Source of the DNA: Pterois miles
Lineage: Eukaryota > Chordata > Actinopteri > Perciformes > Scorpaenidae
Direction: 5' to 3'
Length of the DNA stretch: 64,000 nucleotides
NCBI GenBank assembly: GCA_947000775.1
Contig: CAMQGK010000634.1
Coordinates: 20,639,501 to 20,703,500, forward strand
Position 1 is the first letter of the stretch, and every line of letters begins with the position of its first letter. Below the pieces are notes generated by a model. It saw only the letters and a list, made by a program, of their open reading frames with translations, did no database searches and was not told the origin of the DNA. The translations under genes were made by a program, and so were the position numbers. Shown piece by piece: positions 24,486-35,054 of this stretch.

Positions 24486-24837
24486 TCGTAAAATTTTCAG
24501 ACATTTCATGAAATGCCTTTTTTCTCCACCATAGAATCATTTCACATGCTATAATACGACCATTTTCATGATTTTTTTCTCAACATCAAAAAATATTTGA
24601 CGTTTTAATTGAAAAATTTCGACATACTATACTATGACGTTTTTTTTTTTGTAAAATTTTCGAACATTTCATGAAATGCCTTTTTTCTCCACCATATAAT
24701 CATTTTACTTGCTATAATACGACCATTTTCAGTTTTCATGAAAAATTTTTTTTTCGACATCAAAAAAATTTGACGTTTCCATCGAAAAATTTCGCCATAC
24801 TATACTATGAGTTTTTTTTGTAAAATTTTCCAACATT

Positions 24838-24955
24838 TCAAAAATTCTTTTTTTCCCACAAAATAATATTATAAAAAAAAAAAAACATTTTTTATAATAT
24901 TTTTTTCAACAAAAAAAAAAAAAAAAAATAAAAAAAAAAACGTACTTTGATTTTT
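24838..24955. other. A/T homopolymer patch, possible assembly noise
   Basis: The satellite dissolves into long A and T runs with almost no C or G, then resumes at 'gtaaaattttcc'. It resembles a low-quality consensus, as at 9463-9645. Confidence 0.5.
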
Positions 24956-25477
24956 TTTGTAAAATTTTCCAACATTTCACGAAATGATTTTTTTCCACCA
25001 TAGAATCATTTTACATGCTATAATACGACCGTTTTCATGATTTTTTTCAATATCAAAAAAATTTGACGTTTTCATCAAAAAATTTCGACATACTATACTA
25101 TGATTTTTTTTTGTAGAATTTTCCAACATTCCACGAAATGAATTTTTATCACCATTGAATCATTGTACATGCTATAATATGACCGTATTTATGATTTTTT
25201 CAACAACAAAAAAACTTGACATTTTCATCGGAAAATTTCAACATACTATACTATGACGTTTTTTTTGTAAAATTTTCCAACATTACACGAAATGACTTTT
25301 TTGCACCATAGAATCATTTTACATTTTATAATACGACCGTTTTCATGATTTTTTTCACATCAAAAAAATTTGACGTTTTCATAGAAAAATTTCGACATAC
25401 TATACTATGACTTTTTTTTGTAAAATTTTCCAAAATTTCACGAAATGATTTTTTTCCACCATAGAATCATTTTACAT

Positions 25478-26515
25478 ACAAAACAGAAACTATCATTATA
25501 GGTGCAAAAGCAAAGAGACAGCAAATTGCAGCTCACGTCAGTTCCTTCTCTCTTGAGAGTAAGGAATATGCCAGAAATCTTGGTGTCATTATTGATGCTG
25601 ATCTTAATTTTCACTGTCATATCAGTAATGTCACGAGATCATCCTTCTTCCATCTAAGAAACATCTCAAAAATTAGAGGCTTTCTGTCAAATTCAGATGC
25701 TGACAAACTGGTGCACGCCTTTGTAACAAGCAGGCTCGACTACTGCAACAGTCTCTTCTCTGGTCTCCCCCAAAAAACCATCAAACGGCTACAGCTCATC
25801 CAAAATGCTGCTGCACGCATTTTAACCAGGACCAAGAGAAACTCCCACATTACCCCAGTTCTTAAATCCTTGCATTGGCTCCCAATTGATTGCTCCCAAT
25901 TCCAGTACACGCCAGAATTGATTTTAAAATTCTTCTTATTGTCTATAAGGCACTGAATAGCCCTGCTCCAGACTACATTAAGGACCTGCTTGTCCCATAT
26001 GAGCCAACAAGAAGCCTCAGATCATCAGCCAGTGGTCTCCTTCTTGTCCCACGCATTCACTCTAAAGCAGGAGAAGCTGCTTTCAGTCACTATGCTCCCA
26101 GCAGGTGGAATGCCCTTCCAAGTGGTGTTAGGGAGGCACCGACACTGAGCTCTTTTAAAACCAGACTGAAAACATTTCTTTTTACTGCTGCTTTTAACTA
26201 GAATGCGATATTTTTATTTTATTTTATTTTTATTTTTATTTTTATTTTTATTTATTTTTTTTTTGATTTTACTTGCTGTTTTAACCATTGCCTTCTATGT
26301 GAATACGTGTGCCTGTTTTACCTGCTTGTCTGTTTAAACTGCATAACTGCTTCCTGAATTGTATGTGTGCATGTGTATGCATATGTGTATATATGTATAT
26401 ACATATATATTATATTTTATTTTCCTATCTCGTGTCTGCACATGTAAAGCACATTGTGCTGCTTTCTGCATGAAATGTGCTATATAAATAAATATTCTTC
26501 TTCTTCTTCTTCTTC
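25478..26515 (+). mobile_element. 5'-truncated L2-like LINE
   Basis: The insertion carries the C-terminal part of an L2-type ORF2 and a 3' end with 'gtgctatataaataaa' followed by (TTC)n. It is flanked by TACAT (25473-25477 and 26516-26520). The satellite is continuous once the insert is removed. Confidence 0.82.
25488..26201 (+). pseudogene. L2-like ORF2 C-terminal relic, frameshifted
   Basis: The frame begins with residues ending SLESKEYARNLGVIID and passes FVTSRLDYCNSLFSGLP and LIQNAAARILTRT, which are diagnostic of the region downstream of the reverse transcriptase in L2 LINEs. It then has TPVLKSLHWLPI. Near 25890-25915 an indel shifts the frame, and homology resumes as IDFKILLIVYKALN and AAFSHYAPSRWNALP, ending at a stop near 26201. 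The polymerase core itself is missing, so only the C-terminal domain of unknown function remains. Confidence 0.82.
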
Positions 26516-28155
26516 TACATGCTATAATATGACCGTTTTCATGATTTTTTTCAACATCAAAAAAATTTGATGTTTTCATCAAAAATTTTCGATATACTAT
26601 ACTATGACGTTTTTTTTGTAAAATTTTCCAACATTTCACGAAATGACTTTTTTCCACCATAGAATCATTTTACATGCTATAATATGACCATTTTCATGAT
26701 TTTTTTCAACATAAAAAATTCGACGTTTTCATCGAAAAATTTCGACATACTATACTATGACGTTTTTTTTGTAAAATTTTCGAACATTTCATGAAATGCC
26801 TTTTTTCTCCACCATATAATCATTTTACTTGCTATAATACGACCATTTTCATGATTTTTTTCAACATCAAAAAAATTTGACGCTTTCATCGAAAATTTTC
26901 GCCATACTATACTATGACTTTTTTTTGTAAAATTTTCCAACATTTCACGAAATGACTTTTTCCACCATAGAATCATTTTACATGCTATAAAACGACCGTT
27001 TTCATGATTTTTTTAAACATCAAAAAAATTTGACGTTTTCATCGGAAAATTTCGACGTACTATACTATGATGTTTTTTTTTTTTTTAATTTTCTAACATT
27101 TCACGAAATGACTTTTTTCCACCATAGATTCATTTTACATGCTATAATACGACTGTTTTCATGATTTTTTTCAACATCAAAAAAATTTGACGTTTTCATC
27201 GAAAAATTTCGACATACTATACTATGACGTTTTTTTTGTAAAATTTTCCAATATTTCACGAAATGACTTTTTTCCACCATAGTATCATCTTAAATGCTAT
27301 AATACGACCGTTTTCATGATTTTTTTCAACATCAAAAAAATTTGACGTTTTCATAGAAAAATTTCGCCATATTATACTATGACGATTTTTTTCGTAAAAT
27401 TTTCAGACATTTCATGAAATGCCTTTTTTCTCCACCATAGAATCATTTCACATGCTATAATACGACCGTTTTCATGATTTTTCTCAACATCAAAAAAATT
27501 TGACATTTACATAGAAAAATTTCGACATACTATACGATGACTTTTTTTTGTAAATTTTCCAACATTTGACAAAATGACTTTTTTCCACCATAGAATCATT
27601 TTACATGATATAATACGACCGTTTTCATGAGTTTTATCAACATAAAAAAATTTGACGTTTTCATCAAAAAATTTCGCCTTACTATACTATGACTTTTTTT
27701 TCCAAAATTTTCCAACATTTCACGAAATGAATTTTTTGCACCATAGAATCATTTTACATGCTATAATACCACCGTTTTCATGATTTTTTTCAACATCAAA
27801 AAAATTTGACGTTTTCATCGAAAAATTTCGACATACTATACTATGACGTTTTTTTTTTGTAAAATTTTCGAACATTTCATGAAATGCCTTTTTTCTCCAC
27901 CATATAATCATTTTACTTGCTATAATACGACCATTTTCATGATTTTTTTCAACATCAAAAAAATCTGACGCTTTCATCGAAAAATTTCGACATACTATAC
28001 TATGATTTTTTTTTTGTAAAATTTTCCAACATTTCACAAAATGACTTTTTTCCACCATAGAATCATTTTACATGCTATAATACCACCGTTTTCATGATTT
28101 TTTTCAACATCAAAAAAATTTGATGTTTTCATCGAAAAATTTCGCCATACTATAC

Positions 28156-29134
28156 CAGGGGTCGGCAACCTTTAACACTCAAAGAGCCATTTCGACCCGG
28201 TTTCCACGGAAAAGACAACACTGGGAGCCGCAAACACTTTTTGACATCTGAAATGATGTTAGCCTATATATATCTTTACACTTGTAAAATAGTGGGTTGC
28301 TTGTGAAATCCATGCAGTCTGAACATGTTTCAGAAAATTTAATTTAATTTATTAAATGAACACATTTTGAACTCTTACAAAAAAAATAAAAATCGAAGAG
28401 TTGAAGGTCTCTTTCAAATAAATTAAAAAGCTGAACTTAAATTATCCATCTAGCAAACAAAAATGCCGTGAGCCGTCATCCTTTGGGCTTTCGGAGCGCG
28501 TAGCGGAGCCTTGACCTGAATTTAAAAATACAATGGAAAAACGAACACTATTTCACTGAACAATAAAAATAAATATTTGCAAAATAACTGCCTGAATATT
28601 TATTTTACCTGGTTAATGGGACTTCTGCTCCTGAACCTCTGCACACAGCGTCTGCAAATCAGGACTGTAGGACGTCACTTTCATCTTTACGCAGGACTGT
28701 AAGCTGCCCTCTGTGAGGCGTGAGCTGTGTTTGTTTTTAACATAGTTCATAATTTTATTCTAATATTTCGAGATCACAATAATCTTACAATTTACAGCTA
28801 TAATTAAACAAACACAAATAAAATACTTTGTTCAGATATTGGGCAGTTTTGGTGTCGCTGGGCTTTCCGCGCATGCCGGCTGCCTGCTGACAAAGTGACA
28901 AAGTGCTGTCAAACGTCTCTGAAGAAGGCGAACGCTGATCACCGAAATTGCACAAGGTGCAAGAAAGAAGTTAAAAACTTTGATTTAATAAGATGACATG
29001 ACACGCGTTTTTGAGACAAATAAAATACACTTCAAGTCGGACCCTTATAATTTATTTTCCCAAGCCACGCAGAGCCGCAACATAAGGATGAGAGAGCCGC
29101 ATGCGGCTCCGGAGCCACGGGTTGCCGACCCCTG
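28156..29134. mobile_element. Non-autonomous hAT transposon, 979 bp
   Basis: The element starts CAGGGGTCGGCAACC and ends with the exact 15-bp reverse complement GGTTGCCGACCCCTG. It is flanked by a perfect 8-bp target duplication TACTATAC (28148-28155 and 29135-29142), the length expected for hAT. Sub-terminal 'agagccattt' and 'gcggctctctcatcc' segments fit the Charlie-like group. No transposase frame is visible, so it would have depended on enzyme from another copy. It landed in the CATACTATACTATG core of a 155-bp monomer. Confidence 0.92.
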
Positions 29135-30061
29135 TACTATACTATGACGTTTTTTTCGTAACATTTTTGAACATTTCATGAAATGCCTTTTTTCTCCACC
29201 ATATAATCATTTTACTTGCTATAATACGACCATTTTCATGATTTTTTTCAACATCAAAAAAATCTGACGCTTTCATCGAAAAATTTCGTCATACTATACT
29301 ATGACTTTTTTTTGTAAAATTTTCCAACATTTCACGAAATGACTTTTTTCCACCATAGAATCATTTTACATGCTATAATACGACTGTTTTCATGATTTTT
29401 TTCAACAACAAAAAAATTTGATGTTTTCATCAAAAATTTTCGATATACTATACTATGACGTTTTTTTTGTAAAATTTTCCAACATTTCACGAAATGAATT
29501 TTTTGCACCATAGAATCATTTTACATGCTATAATACGACCGTTTTCATGATTTTTTTCAATAACAAAAAAATTGATGGTTTCATCAAAAATTTTCGATAT
29601 ACTATACTATGACGTTTTTTTTGTAAAATTTTCCAACATTTCACGAAATGAATTTTTTGCACCATAGAATCATTTTACATGCTATAATACGACCGTTTTC
29701 ATGATTTTTTTCAACATCAAAAAAATTTGATGTTTTTCTCGAAAAATTTCGCCTTACTATACTATGACTTTTTTTTTGTAAAATTTTCCAACATTTCATG
29801 AAATGACTTTTTTTCCACCATAAAATCATTTTACTTGCTATAATAGGACCAATTTCATGGTTTTTTTCAACATCAAAAAAATTTGACGATTTCATCGAAA
29901 AACTTCGACGTGCTATATTATGACGTTTCTTTTGTAAGATTTTCCAACATTTCACGAAATGACTTTTTTCCACCATAGAATCATTTTACATGACATAATG
30001 CGACCGTTTTCATGATTTTTCTCAACATCAAAAAAATTTGACGCTTTCATTGAAAAATTCC

Positions 30062-30777
30062 GACATACTATACTATGCCAGTTTTTTGACATGCTATACT
30101 ATGACTTTTTTTGACATGCTATGCTATGACTTTTTTTGACATGCTATGCTATGACTTTTTTCATCATTCTATACCATGCCAGTTTTTTCGACATTTTATA
30201 CTATTCACTTTTTACGACATGCTATACTATGACTTTTTTCAACATGCTGTACTTTGCCAGTTTTTTCGACATGGTAAACTATGACTTTTTACGACATGCT
30301 GTACTATGACTTTTTTCGACAAGCTTTACTTTGCCAATTTTTTTGACATGGTAAACTATGACTTTTTTCGACATGCTATAGTATGACTTTTTTTGACATG
30401 CTATACTATGCCAGTTTTTTTGGCATGCTATACTATTATTTTTTTCAACATGCTGTAGTATGACTATTTTGACATGCTATACTATGCCAGTTTTTTCAAC
30501 ATGCTATACTATGATGTTTTTCGATATGTTATACTCTGACTTTTTTCAACATGCTCTACTTTGACTTTTTTCGACATGCTATACTATGCCAGTGTTTTTG
30601 ATATGCTATAGCATGATTTTTTTCGACATGCTATACTATGACTTTTTTCGACATGCTATACTATGCCAGTTTTTTGACATGCTTTACTTTCACTTTTTTT
30701 CAACATGCTCTACTTTGAATTATTTCGACATGCTATATTATGACTTTTTTCGACATGCTATGCTATGAACTTTTTCG
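30062..30777 (+). repeat. Satellite array, ~25-bp unit, before the inversion
   Basis: After 'actatgccagttttt' the array returns to the short unit for ~29 units in the plus orientation, with many CCAGTTTTTT variants. It ends at the AT-rich spacer at 30788. Confidence 0.88.
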
Positions 30778-30787
30778 ACATTTTCGA

Positions 30788-30890
30788 CAATATGTCAAAC
30801 ATATTATATAATATATATATATCAAATACATATAATAAAGTCAAATACATATGATATAATTAAAACTAATATATATATAAAATGTTGAAA
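30788..30890. other. AT-rich spacer at the satellite inversion point
   Basis: A stretch of ~100 bp that is almost only A and T, with (AT)n and repeated 'tcaaatacatat' segments. Plus-oriented satellite lies to the left and minus-oriented satellite to the right. The arrangement is a head-to-head inverted repeat with this spacer as the loop. Confidence 0.8.
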
Positions 30891-31184
30891 AAAGTCATAG
30901 TATATTGTGTCAAAAAAGACATAGTATAGCATTTTGAAAAATGTCAATATAACTATCGGAAAAAAATGAAAAAAAAATCATCGTAGAGCATATCTACAAA
31001 AGTGAAAAAGTCATACTATGTAGAAAAAAATCATATCATAGCATGTCAAAAAACAAAACAAAACAAAAAAAACATAAAAAGTCATAGTACAGGGGTGCTG
31101 CATGTCATCCCCTCTGTCTCCCCCTTTCAGTGCTCTGAAAAAAAGCTTAAAAAAATAATACTTAAAAAAAGTCATAGTACAATA

Positions 31185-31456
31185 CCGTATTTTTCGCACT
31201 ATAAGGCGCACCGGATTATAAGGTGCATTAAGTGAAACTAAACGGTCAGATAAGTCAAACTTTATTCAGTTCATTTAACAACTCAATAACTTCAATAACT
31301 CTCAACATTTTTCAGTTGTAACACATGAAATACAAAGCAACACACTCACTTTTCAGTTCATTCCTCTTCCACAAATCCATCAAATCCTTCATCATCAGTG
31401 TCAAAGTTAAACAGTTGGGCGATTTTAAGTGCGCCTTATAGTGCAAAAAAATACAG
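31185..31456 (-). mobile_element. Pogo-like (Tc1/mariner) miniature element, 272 bp
   Basis: The left end, after a TA at 31183-31184, is CCGTATTTTTCGCACTATAA. The right end, before TA at 31457-31458, is its reverse complement with two or three changes. The TA target and the 'ctataaggcgcac' termini fit a pogo-like element. Near 31395-31425 on the minus strand a short acidic peptide (FDTDDEGFDGF) resembles the C-terminus of pogo-type transposases, so the element looks like an internal-deletion derivative. Confidence 0.75.
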
Positions 31457-32257
31457 TATGTCCGAAAAAATGAAAAAAGTATCACATGTTGAAAAAAGTC
31501 ATAGTATAGCATGTCACAAAAGTGAAAAGGTCATAATATAATCTGTAGAAAAAAGTAATGAAATAGTATATCAAAAAAGGTATAAAATGTCATAGTATAG
31601 TATGTCAAGAAAAACATATAGAAGGTCATAATATATGTATTGAAAAAAAATCTAAAAAGGCATTGTATAGTATGTTGATAAGTCATAGTAACAAAGACAA
31701 AAAATGTCATAGTATACTATGCTGAAAAAAGTCACAGTATATACATGTCAAAAAACAGATTTTTAAAAAGTCGTAGTATAGCATGTCGAAAAAAGTGTAA
31801 AAATGCATAGCATCGTAAAAAGGCCACCATAGCATGTTGGAAAAAAAAATGAAAACAGTCAGGATAGTATGTTGAAAAATGTAATGTAAAGCATGTCAAT
31901 TTAAAAAAAAAAAAAAGTCATAGTAGAGTATGTCAAAAAATGATACCATGAATCATGATGAAGCTAGTTGAAACAAATGAAAAATGTCATAGTATAGCAT
32001 TTCAAAAAAGTGAAAAAAGCCAAAGTACGTCAAAATAAGTTATAGTATAGCATGCCAAAAAAAAAAAATCAAAAAATGCAAAAAAAAAAAAAAAAAAAAA
32101 AAACTGTGTCGCATGTCCAAATATTCATGAAAAAAGTCATTGTATAGCATTTTTTAAAAAGTGAAACAATTCATGGTATATTATCTCAAAAAAGTCATTG
32201 TATAGTATCTTGAATAGTCATAATATAGTATGCAAAAAAAGTCATTGTATCATATGT

Positions 32258-32985
32258 CACATGGCACAATGTCCACACTGGCACCCTGGATAGAACCGGG
32301 GTTCTGCGGTTCCTTGGCCCTACTCAGGTCCAAAACCAGATACTGTGTCTTTGTCAAACTGAGCTTCTGATTGTTCTGTTCACACCATATAACAAAGTCA
32401 CCCTCCACAGCGCTCACCCTTGCTGAAATGGTCAACTATAAAAATGTCATCAGAAAACTTCTGAAGATGACAAGACTCAGTGTGTTAGTTGAACTCTTTG
32501 GTGTAGAAGGTGAAGACGAAGGGAGACAGGACCGTCTCCAGTATTTCTGAGCACCCTGTTTGACACACAGTATTGCAAATGCACATATTGTGGTCTGCTA
32601 GGCAGGTCCTTGACAAACAAGGACACAAGGGGGGCACAAGGGGGGCATCCACCTGCATCGCTATGTCCACCCAGTGGAGCTGGCCGGATGGTGTTGAAAA
32701 CACAGGAGTAGTCAGAAAACATAACCCTCATAGTACATAGTAGATGATGGCAACCTTGATTCCCAGATGGGGTTGGTAGGGAAACTGGAGGAGCTGCCTG
32801 ACCATGAGCCGGAGCTGTGCCAGGTCAAGTCTCTCCAAGGACTTCATGATGTGGGAGGTCAATGGCACCAGTCTGTAGACACTGGAGGTGGGACACAGTG
32901 TCTTGGACACAGAAATGAGGACACGTTTTCCATAAGACAGGGACAGGGAGAAGCATTCCACAGAGCTGAGGGCCACAGCACTCGT
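32258..32985 (-). pseudogene. LINE reverse-transcriptase relic, minus strand
   Basis: Minus-strand peptides in three frames collectively match the same LINE family as 19716-21779. They are VPLTSHIMKSLERLDLAQLR (about 32860), FSDYSCVFNTIRPA (motif A region, about 32710, catalytic Asp kept), SRPQYVHLQYCVSNR (about 32590), a decayed motif C near 32440 (FSDD followed by 'IFI') and CEQNNQKLSLTKTQYLVLDL (about 32370). At least three frameshifts and several small indels break it. Both the 5' part and the 3' tail are missing. It is far older than the copy at 19.7 kb. Confidence 0.78.
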
Positions 32986-33510
32986 AGTATAGTATGCCAT
33001 AAAAAATGTCATGATAAAATATGTCATAAAAAAGTCATATTAGACTATGCCATGAAAAAATGCAATATGCCATACAAATGTCGTGAAAAACTAAAAAACA
33101 CAAAAAGCCATGGTATAGTATGTCATATAAAATGACATAATAAAGTATGCCATAAAAATATAATAAATCATACCATAGTATAGCATGCCATTAAAATGTC
33201 TTTTACAAAATCTGAGTATAGTATACCATAAATATGGCATAAAACATATATAACACCATATATGTTGTAAAAAAGTCATAACTTACTATGCTATATAAAC
33301 TTCAGAAAGAGCCATAATAAAGTATGCCATAAAATGTGAAAAAGTAGTATAGTATGACATAAAATGTCATAAAAATGTCCATGACTGACTTTTTTTAATC
33401 ATATTTTTATATATTATGACTTCTGTGCCATTTTATGGCATGGTATAACAAAACATTTTTATTACTTGCTTTTAATTGATTTCTATGACTTGTTTTTTAT
33501 GACATATATT

Positions 33511-34688
33511 CAGTTTTCTTGTGTGCTTCCCTGTGGGACAGCTTTTTTTTAAATTGTATTTAGACTTTTTGGATAATACGACTATATAGAGAAGGATGAA
33601 GGGAGTGAGAGGGTGATGACAGCGTTATTTCTCACAACGGATACAGTAGACTACGCTACCTCTAATTCCACATCTGCGCTGCCCTGAAACGAGCAATTTA
33701 ATGAAATATCCTTCAGTATCATGGTCCTCAAAAGTTCAAGCAACATAAATAATTGGTCGAACCATTTGAAAGCAAAAGAGTAGTGGAAGGTTGGTGTCCA
33801 TTCTGCTCATTAGGAGGACAGACATAGTCGGGAGAGGTGACCCTTGACTGCTTTACTTTAAAGAAGGAGCCAGTCACACAAAAAACAAGGTCCTCATTAC
33901 TGACTGTTGTTTAAAAGCAACATTTTCTCTCTATGGTTTTCCCTAAAAGCTAGGAAAGACCAGCAGACTTTTGATTATCCAGTCAGCGGTGAAGAGAGCA
34001 AAGCAAAAAGAACAAAGAGTCAGCAGAGTCTGATCTGAAGGCAAACGGGGCTCAAGATGAGCTGTTTGAGATAGGATCAAGCAGAAGATACTCAGGACCG
34101 ATGTGTGTGTTATTCTAGAGAGAGAGGGAGAGCAGATTACACTAGAGAGAAAGAGAAAGACGCTATTGTTGACACTGAGAGGACATGAGAAATACAGAGA
34201 AATACAAGGAAATGAAGTTTGTTAGATATGTGACCACTTTTTATGCCTCCTTTCTTCTGGCAGAATGACCTGTTGCTATGGCAACAATGCAGACCATATG
34301 TGGGAATAAAAATACATTTCAGCCAGTAATTACTGCTGAGACCTAAATTGCCATCCTTCATTTATGCCCCGTCCATGCTCGTGGAAAAAACCTATTTGAA
34401 GCCTATCACACAACAAATCTCTATTCTTAATTTCTTTAAATTTGATTCAGTATCTGCACTCTTTTAGACACTCTTTCAGCACACTGACACTCCTGTTACT
34501 GCCTCTCTTCATGCTGAGTTAAACCCATTAATGTAGCGGCTGCCGGTTGGCCAGTCATTAAACTCAAGCTGTGTCGCCAAATATTGTCCAAACCCACAGA
34601 AATTTATTTTTATGAGGAATACAAAGGATTCCAAGGACGTTTTGGTAAATGTGTATATAATGATACAGAAGAAGTGTTGAGCGTTTTT
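33511..34688. other. Intergenic DNA, no feature recognised
   Basis: No gene, RNA or repeat that I can support. Frames are short and unstructured. Confidence 0.5.
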
Positions 34689-35054
34689 GGGGGCAGCAGT
34701 AGCTCAGTCTGTAGGGAGTTGGCTTGGGAATCGGAAGGTCACCGGTTCAAGTCCCGACATGGACCAAGAACTGAGGGTGAACTGGTAGCTGGAGAGGTGC
34801 CAGTTTATCTCTTGGGCACTGCCGAGGTGCCCCTGAGCAAGGCACCAAACCCCCAACTGCTCGGGGCGCTTGTCAGGAGCAGCCCCCTCACTCTGACATC
34901 TCTCCATTGATGCATGTATATAGGTCCTGTTTGTGCATGTGTGTATTTCAGGTCTGCATGTACTGTGTGAAAAACATTAACAACAGAGTGTAAATTGAAT
35001 TTCCCCTCGTGGGACTAATGAAGGTTGTTGTTGTTGTTCTTCTTCTTCTTTCTT
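34689..35054 (+). mobile_element. tRNA-derived SINE of percomorph type
   Basis: The head is GGGGGCAGCAGTAGCTCAG, with an A-box (TAGCTCAGTCTG) and a B-box (GGTTCAAGTCC, 34744-34754). The body contains 'gagaggtgccagt', 'gggcactgccgaggtgcccctgagcaagg' and 'aactgctcggggcgc', a layout well known in percomorph fish. The 3' part ends 'aatttcccctcgtgggactaatgaagg' followed by (TTG)n/(TTC)n, a LINE-like tail. It appears full length. The plus-strand open frame inside it is not a gene. Confidence 0.88.

Larger units (their letters stand above)
18290..30061 (+). repeat. Satellite array, ~155-bp monomer
   Basis: Monomers are anchored by CACCATAGAATCATTTTACA. Successive anchors at 22068, 22222, 22376 and 22531 are 154, 154 and 155 bp apart, and at 18936, 19093, 19248, 19402 and 19555 are 157, 155, 154 and 153 apart. 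A monomer divides into four subunits of about 39, 42, 37 and 37 bp, ending AAATGAC, TACGACC, TTTGAC and TATGAC. The last subunit contains the CATACTATACTATGAC core of the short-unit satellite, so the families are related. I estimate 45-50 monomers outside the inserted elements. Long minus-strand open stretches arise by chance from the repeat. Confidence 0.92.
30880..33400 (-). repeat. Inverted satellite array, ~25-bp unit, degenerate
   Basis: Units now read GTCATAGTATAGCATGTC with A-tracts on the plus strand, the reverse complement of the left array. Order decays rightward; from about 33000 units become 'catagtatgccataaaa' with variable spacing. A few plus-oriented remnants at 33400-33510 close the supercluster. 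The array is interrupted by a pogo-like element and a LINE relic. Confidence 0.88.

Noticed and set aside
18993..29976. Minus-strand open frames of up to 112 residues giving FVKCWKILQKKRHSIV-type peptides
   Set aside because: They follow the 155-bp monomer, whose length is not a multiple of three and varies from 145 to 157. Frames open and close randomly between copies.
18290..30061. CENP-B box in the satellite
   Set aside because: I found no match to the TTCG....A..CGGG pattern. Centromere identity cannot be read from the sequence alone.
4560..33400. Helically phased T-tracts causing strong uniform bending
   Set aside because: A ~25-bp spacing is about 2.4 helical turns, so successive tracts are not in phase, and their spacing varies.
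4560..33510. CRISPR-like array of short repeats and spacers
   Set aside because: There are no unique spacers of constant length; units abut, vary in every part, and the setting is a vertebrate genome.
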